From a bacterium (GTDB lineage Bacteria; Verrucomicrobiota; Verrucomicrobiae; JAJYAR01): a stretch of DNA of 7,976 nt. Positions within the stretch are counted from its first letter, which is position 1. The number at the start of each line of letters is the position of its first letter. The notes under the pieces were generated by a model. The model searched no databases, was not told the DNA's origin, and worked only from the letters and a program-made list of their open reading frames with translations. Shown here piece after piece: positions 7,163-7,976 of this stretch. A program made the position numbers and the translations under genes. Location of the stretch: positions 1 to 7,976 of the forward strand of contig JAJYAR010000106.1 in NCBI GenBank assembly GCA_021779435.1, given 5' to 3'.

Positions 7163-7429
7163 TTCTTTGAGAATTTCCCGCGCGCTGAACCCGCCGCACT
7201 GGACAGTAAGGTCGGGCGGCGGTTCGCGTGTTTGGTGCGCGTTCGCGGAACCCGCCTCCGCGCGGGTGACGCGGCCTGCGTGGCGGGGGTCGGAGTGCCC
7301 GGAAAGGCATGGCGATCGCATCCCGCGAGCTCGGACAAACGCGAAATTCGTCCCCGTCGCCGCTTTTGCGCGCACGGGCGAAATTTGCTGTTGCCTCGAA
7401 AACGGTTGCCTGTACGCGTTCACCTCGGA
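7163..7429. promoter_or_regulatory. Divergent intergenic region between the M48 protease and cheR
   Basis: These 267 bases separate two divergently transcribed genes and should hold both promoters. I see no convincing sigma70 -10/-35 pair on either strand. Visible elements are a 6-bp hairpin at 7250-7267 and a direct repeat GCGAAATT at 7341-7348 and 7378-7385, 37 bases apart. TTGCCT (7391-7396) is a possible -35 for cheR, but no good -10 follows. The cheR frame stays open leftward past 7380, and the protease frame stays open upstream to 7444, so longer N-termini cannot be fully excluded. Confidence 0.4.
7250..7267. other. Short GC hairpin in the divergent intergenic region
   Basis: ACCCGC (7250-7255) is a perfect inverted repeat of GCGGGT (7262-7267) around the loop CTCCGC. 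It lies about 90 bases upstream of the protease start and about 160 upstream of cheR. It could be an operator or a leader hairpin of either gene. In DNA this GC-rich a 6-bp stem is also expected by chance. Confidence 0.25.
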
Positions 7430-7976
7430 ATGGACCTGGCCCACGTGTCATTCGCAGGGGTGGAACCCACACGTCCCCCCGCTCCAAGGCTGCCTGTCGT
7501 CGAGGACGACTGCCCGCATGCACATCCGCCCGGGGAAACAGCTCCCGCCGGACGCATCGATCCGGTGGCAACGTGGCTGCTCCAGTACGCCGGGGTCGAT
7601 CCCTCCGCCTATCGTGTCGAGCCACTCCGAAGGAGGATGGCTGCATGCCTGCGCCAGCTGCGCGTCTCCACGGTTCCGGCGGGTTGGGCCGCGCTGATCC
7701 GGTCCCCCGAGGCTGTTCCCGCCGCGATCGACACGCTTCTGATCGGCGTGAGCACGTTCTTCCGGGACCCGGCGGTGTTCAGCTACCTCGAGCGGGAGGC
7801 CATTCCGCACCTGCTGCGCAGCCGCAAGGGGCTTCGGGTCCTGAGTGCCGGCTCGTCAACCGGCGAGGAGCTCTACTCCGTCGCGATGATCCTGCACGGA
7901 CTGGCGGCGCTCGACGACAGCAGGCTGCTCGGCATCGACTGCAGGGCGCGGGCCGTCGCGAACGCGCGTGCGGGAG
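7430..7976 (+). CDS. cheR: CheR-family protein-glutamate O-methyltransferase, N-terminal part (3' truncated)
   Basis: This is the first 182 residues of a CheR-type enzyme, which transfers a methyl group from S-adenosylmethionine to glutamates of chemoreceptors or receptor-like proteins. A Pro-rich, probably flexible N-terminus (1-43) precedes the CheR N-terminal helical domain (about 45-105, with YRVEPLRRRMAACLRQL). The family signature follows: IGVSTFFRDP (105-114), then the SAM-binding strand and loop LRVLSAGSSTGEELYS (135-150), and acidic D170 in LLGIDCRARA, expected to hold the SAM ribose. The usual loop is GCSTGEEPYS, so Cys-to-Ser and Pro-to-Leu changes are seen; the core GE residues are kept. 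The ATG at 7430 is chosen as the first Met giving a complete N-domain. It has only a GGA directly ahead, and GTG codons at 7445 and 7460 are alternatives. The C-terminal half is outside the window. No chemotaxis partner is visible; partners may lie to the right. Confidence 0.9.
   Translation, partial: MDLAHVSFAGVEPTRPPAPRLPVVEDDCPHAHPPGETAPAGRIDPVATWLLQYAGVDPSAYRVEPLRRRMAACLRQLRVSTVPAGWAALIRSPEAVPAAIDTLLIGVSTFFRDPAVFSYLEREAIPHLLRSRKGLRVLSAGSSTGEELYSVAMILHGLAALDDSRLLGIDCRARAVANARAG

Noticed and set aside
7163..7444. N-terminal extension of the M48 protease by 94 codons
   Set aside because: The frame is open, but the extension has no domain character and would place a clear signal peptide inside the protein. 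The start at 7162 gives the signal peptide at the N-terminus.
6513..7646. A 377-codon - strand frame overlapping the protease and cheR
   Set aside because: It is a shifted frame of the protease gene, with Arg/Pro-rich translation. It also runs antisense through the CheR N-terminal coding region.
7630..7647. Strong AAGGAGG (7630-7636) followed by ATGs at 7637 and 7645
   Set aside because: The in-frame ATG at 7637 has zero spacing and would delete the first half of the CheR N-domain. The ATG at 7645 has good spacing but opens an Arg/Gly/Pro-rich shadow frame. The AGGAGG encodes the conserved Arg pair of the CheR helix.

Overview
This 7,976-base window comes from a GC-rich (about two thirds G+C by eye) Gram-negative-type bacterium. 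It holds two complete genes and two genes cut by the window edges. The gene set is an error-prone polymerase DnaE2, a very large double-propeller hybrid sensor kinase without a DNA-binding output domain, and an exported M48 protease with a Pro/Tyr-rich tail. Together with the scarcity of clear Shine-Dalgarno sites, this fits Verrucomicrobiota (Opitutus-like) or Acidobacteriota best. That placement is an inference and is only moderately supported.

Layout, left to right. (1) Bases 1-1056, + strand: the C-terminal third of DnaE2, the SOS mutasome polymerase, with an intact C-terminus. (2) Bases 1057-1198: a 142-base gap with a small GC-rich hairpin just after the dnaE2 stop, an 8-base direct repeat (CGTGTAAA) and a perfect 10-bp inverted repeat just ahead of the next gene. 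(3) Bases 1199-5149, + strand: a 1,316-residue hybrid histidine kinase. It has a signal peptide, fourteen Reg_prop blades (two seven-bladed propellers), a Y_Y_Y domain, one membrane helix, a coiled coil, HisKA, HATPase and a C-terminal receiver. (4) Bases 5150-5155: only 6 bases separate the stops of two convergent genes. A 13-position stem (12 paired) spans both stop codons. (5) Bases 5156-7162, - strand: a secreted zinc metalloprotease of family M48, with a probable degenerate LysM-like segment and a long YP-rich tail. (6) Bases 7163-7429: a divergent intergenic region that should carry both promoters. (7) Bases 7430 to the right edge, + strand: the N-terminal part of a CheR-type methyltransferase.

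Nothing shows that the four genes form one pathway. dnaE2 belongs to DNA-damage mutagenesis. The sensor kinase probably detects an extracytoplasmic ligand and phosphorylates its own receiver and/or an unlinked partner. The M48 protein probably works in envelope protein quality control or turnover. The CheR protein is probably the first gene of a signalling module that continues past the right edge. The most unusual items are the hairpin shared by the two convergent stop codons, the inverted repeat at the ambiguous start of the sensor kinase, and the YP-rich tail on the protease. No mobile element, RNA gene, CRISPR array or clearly new defence-like system is visible.
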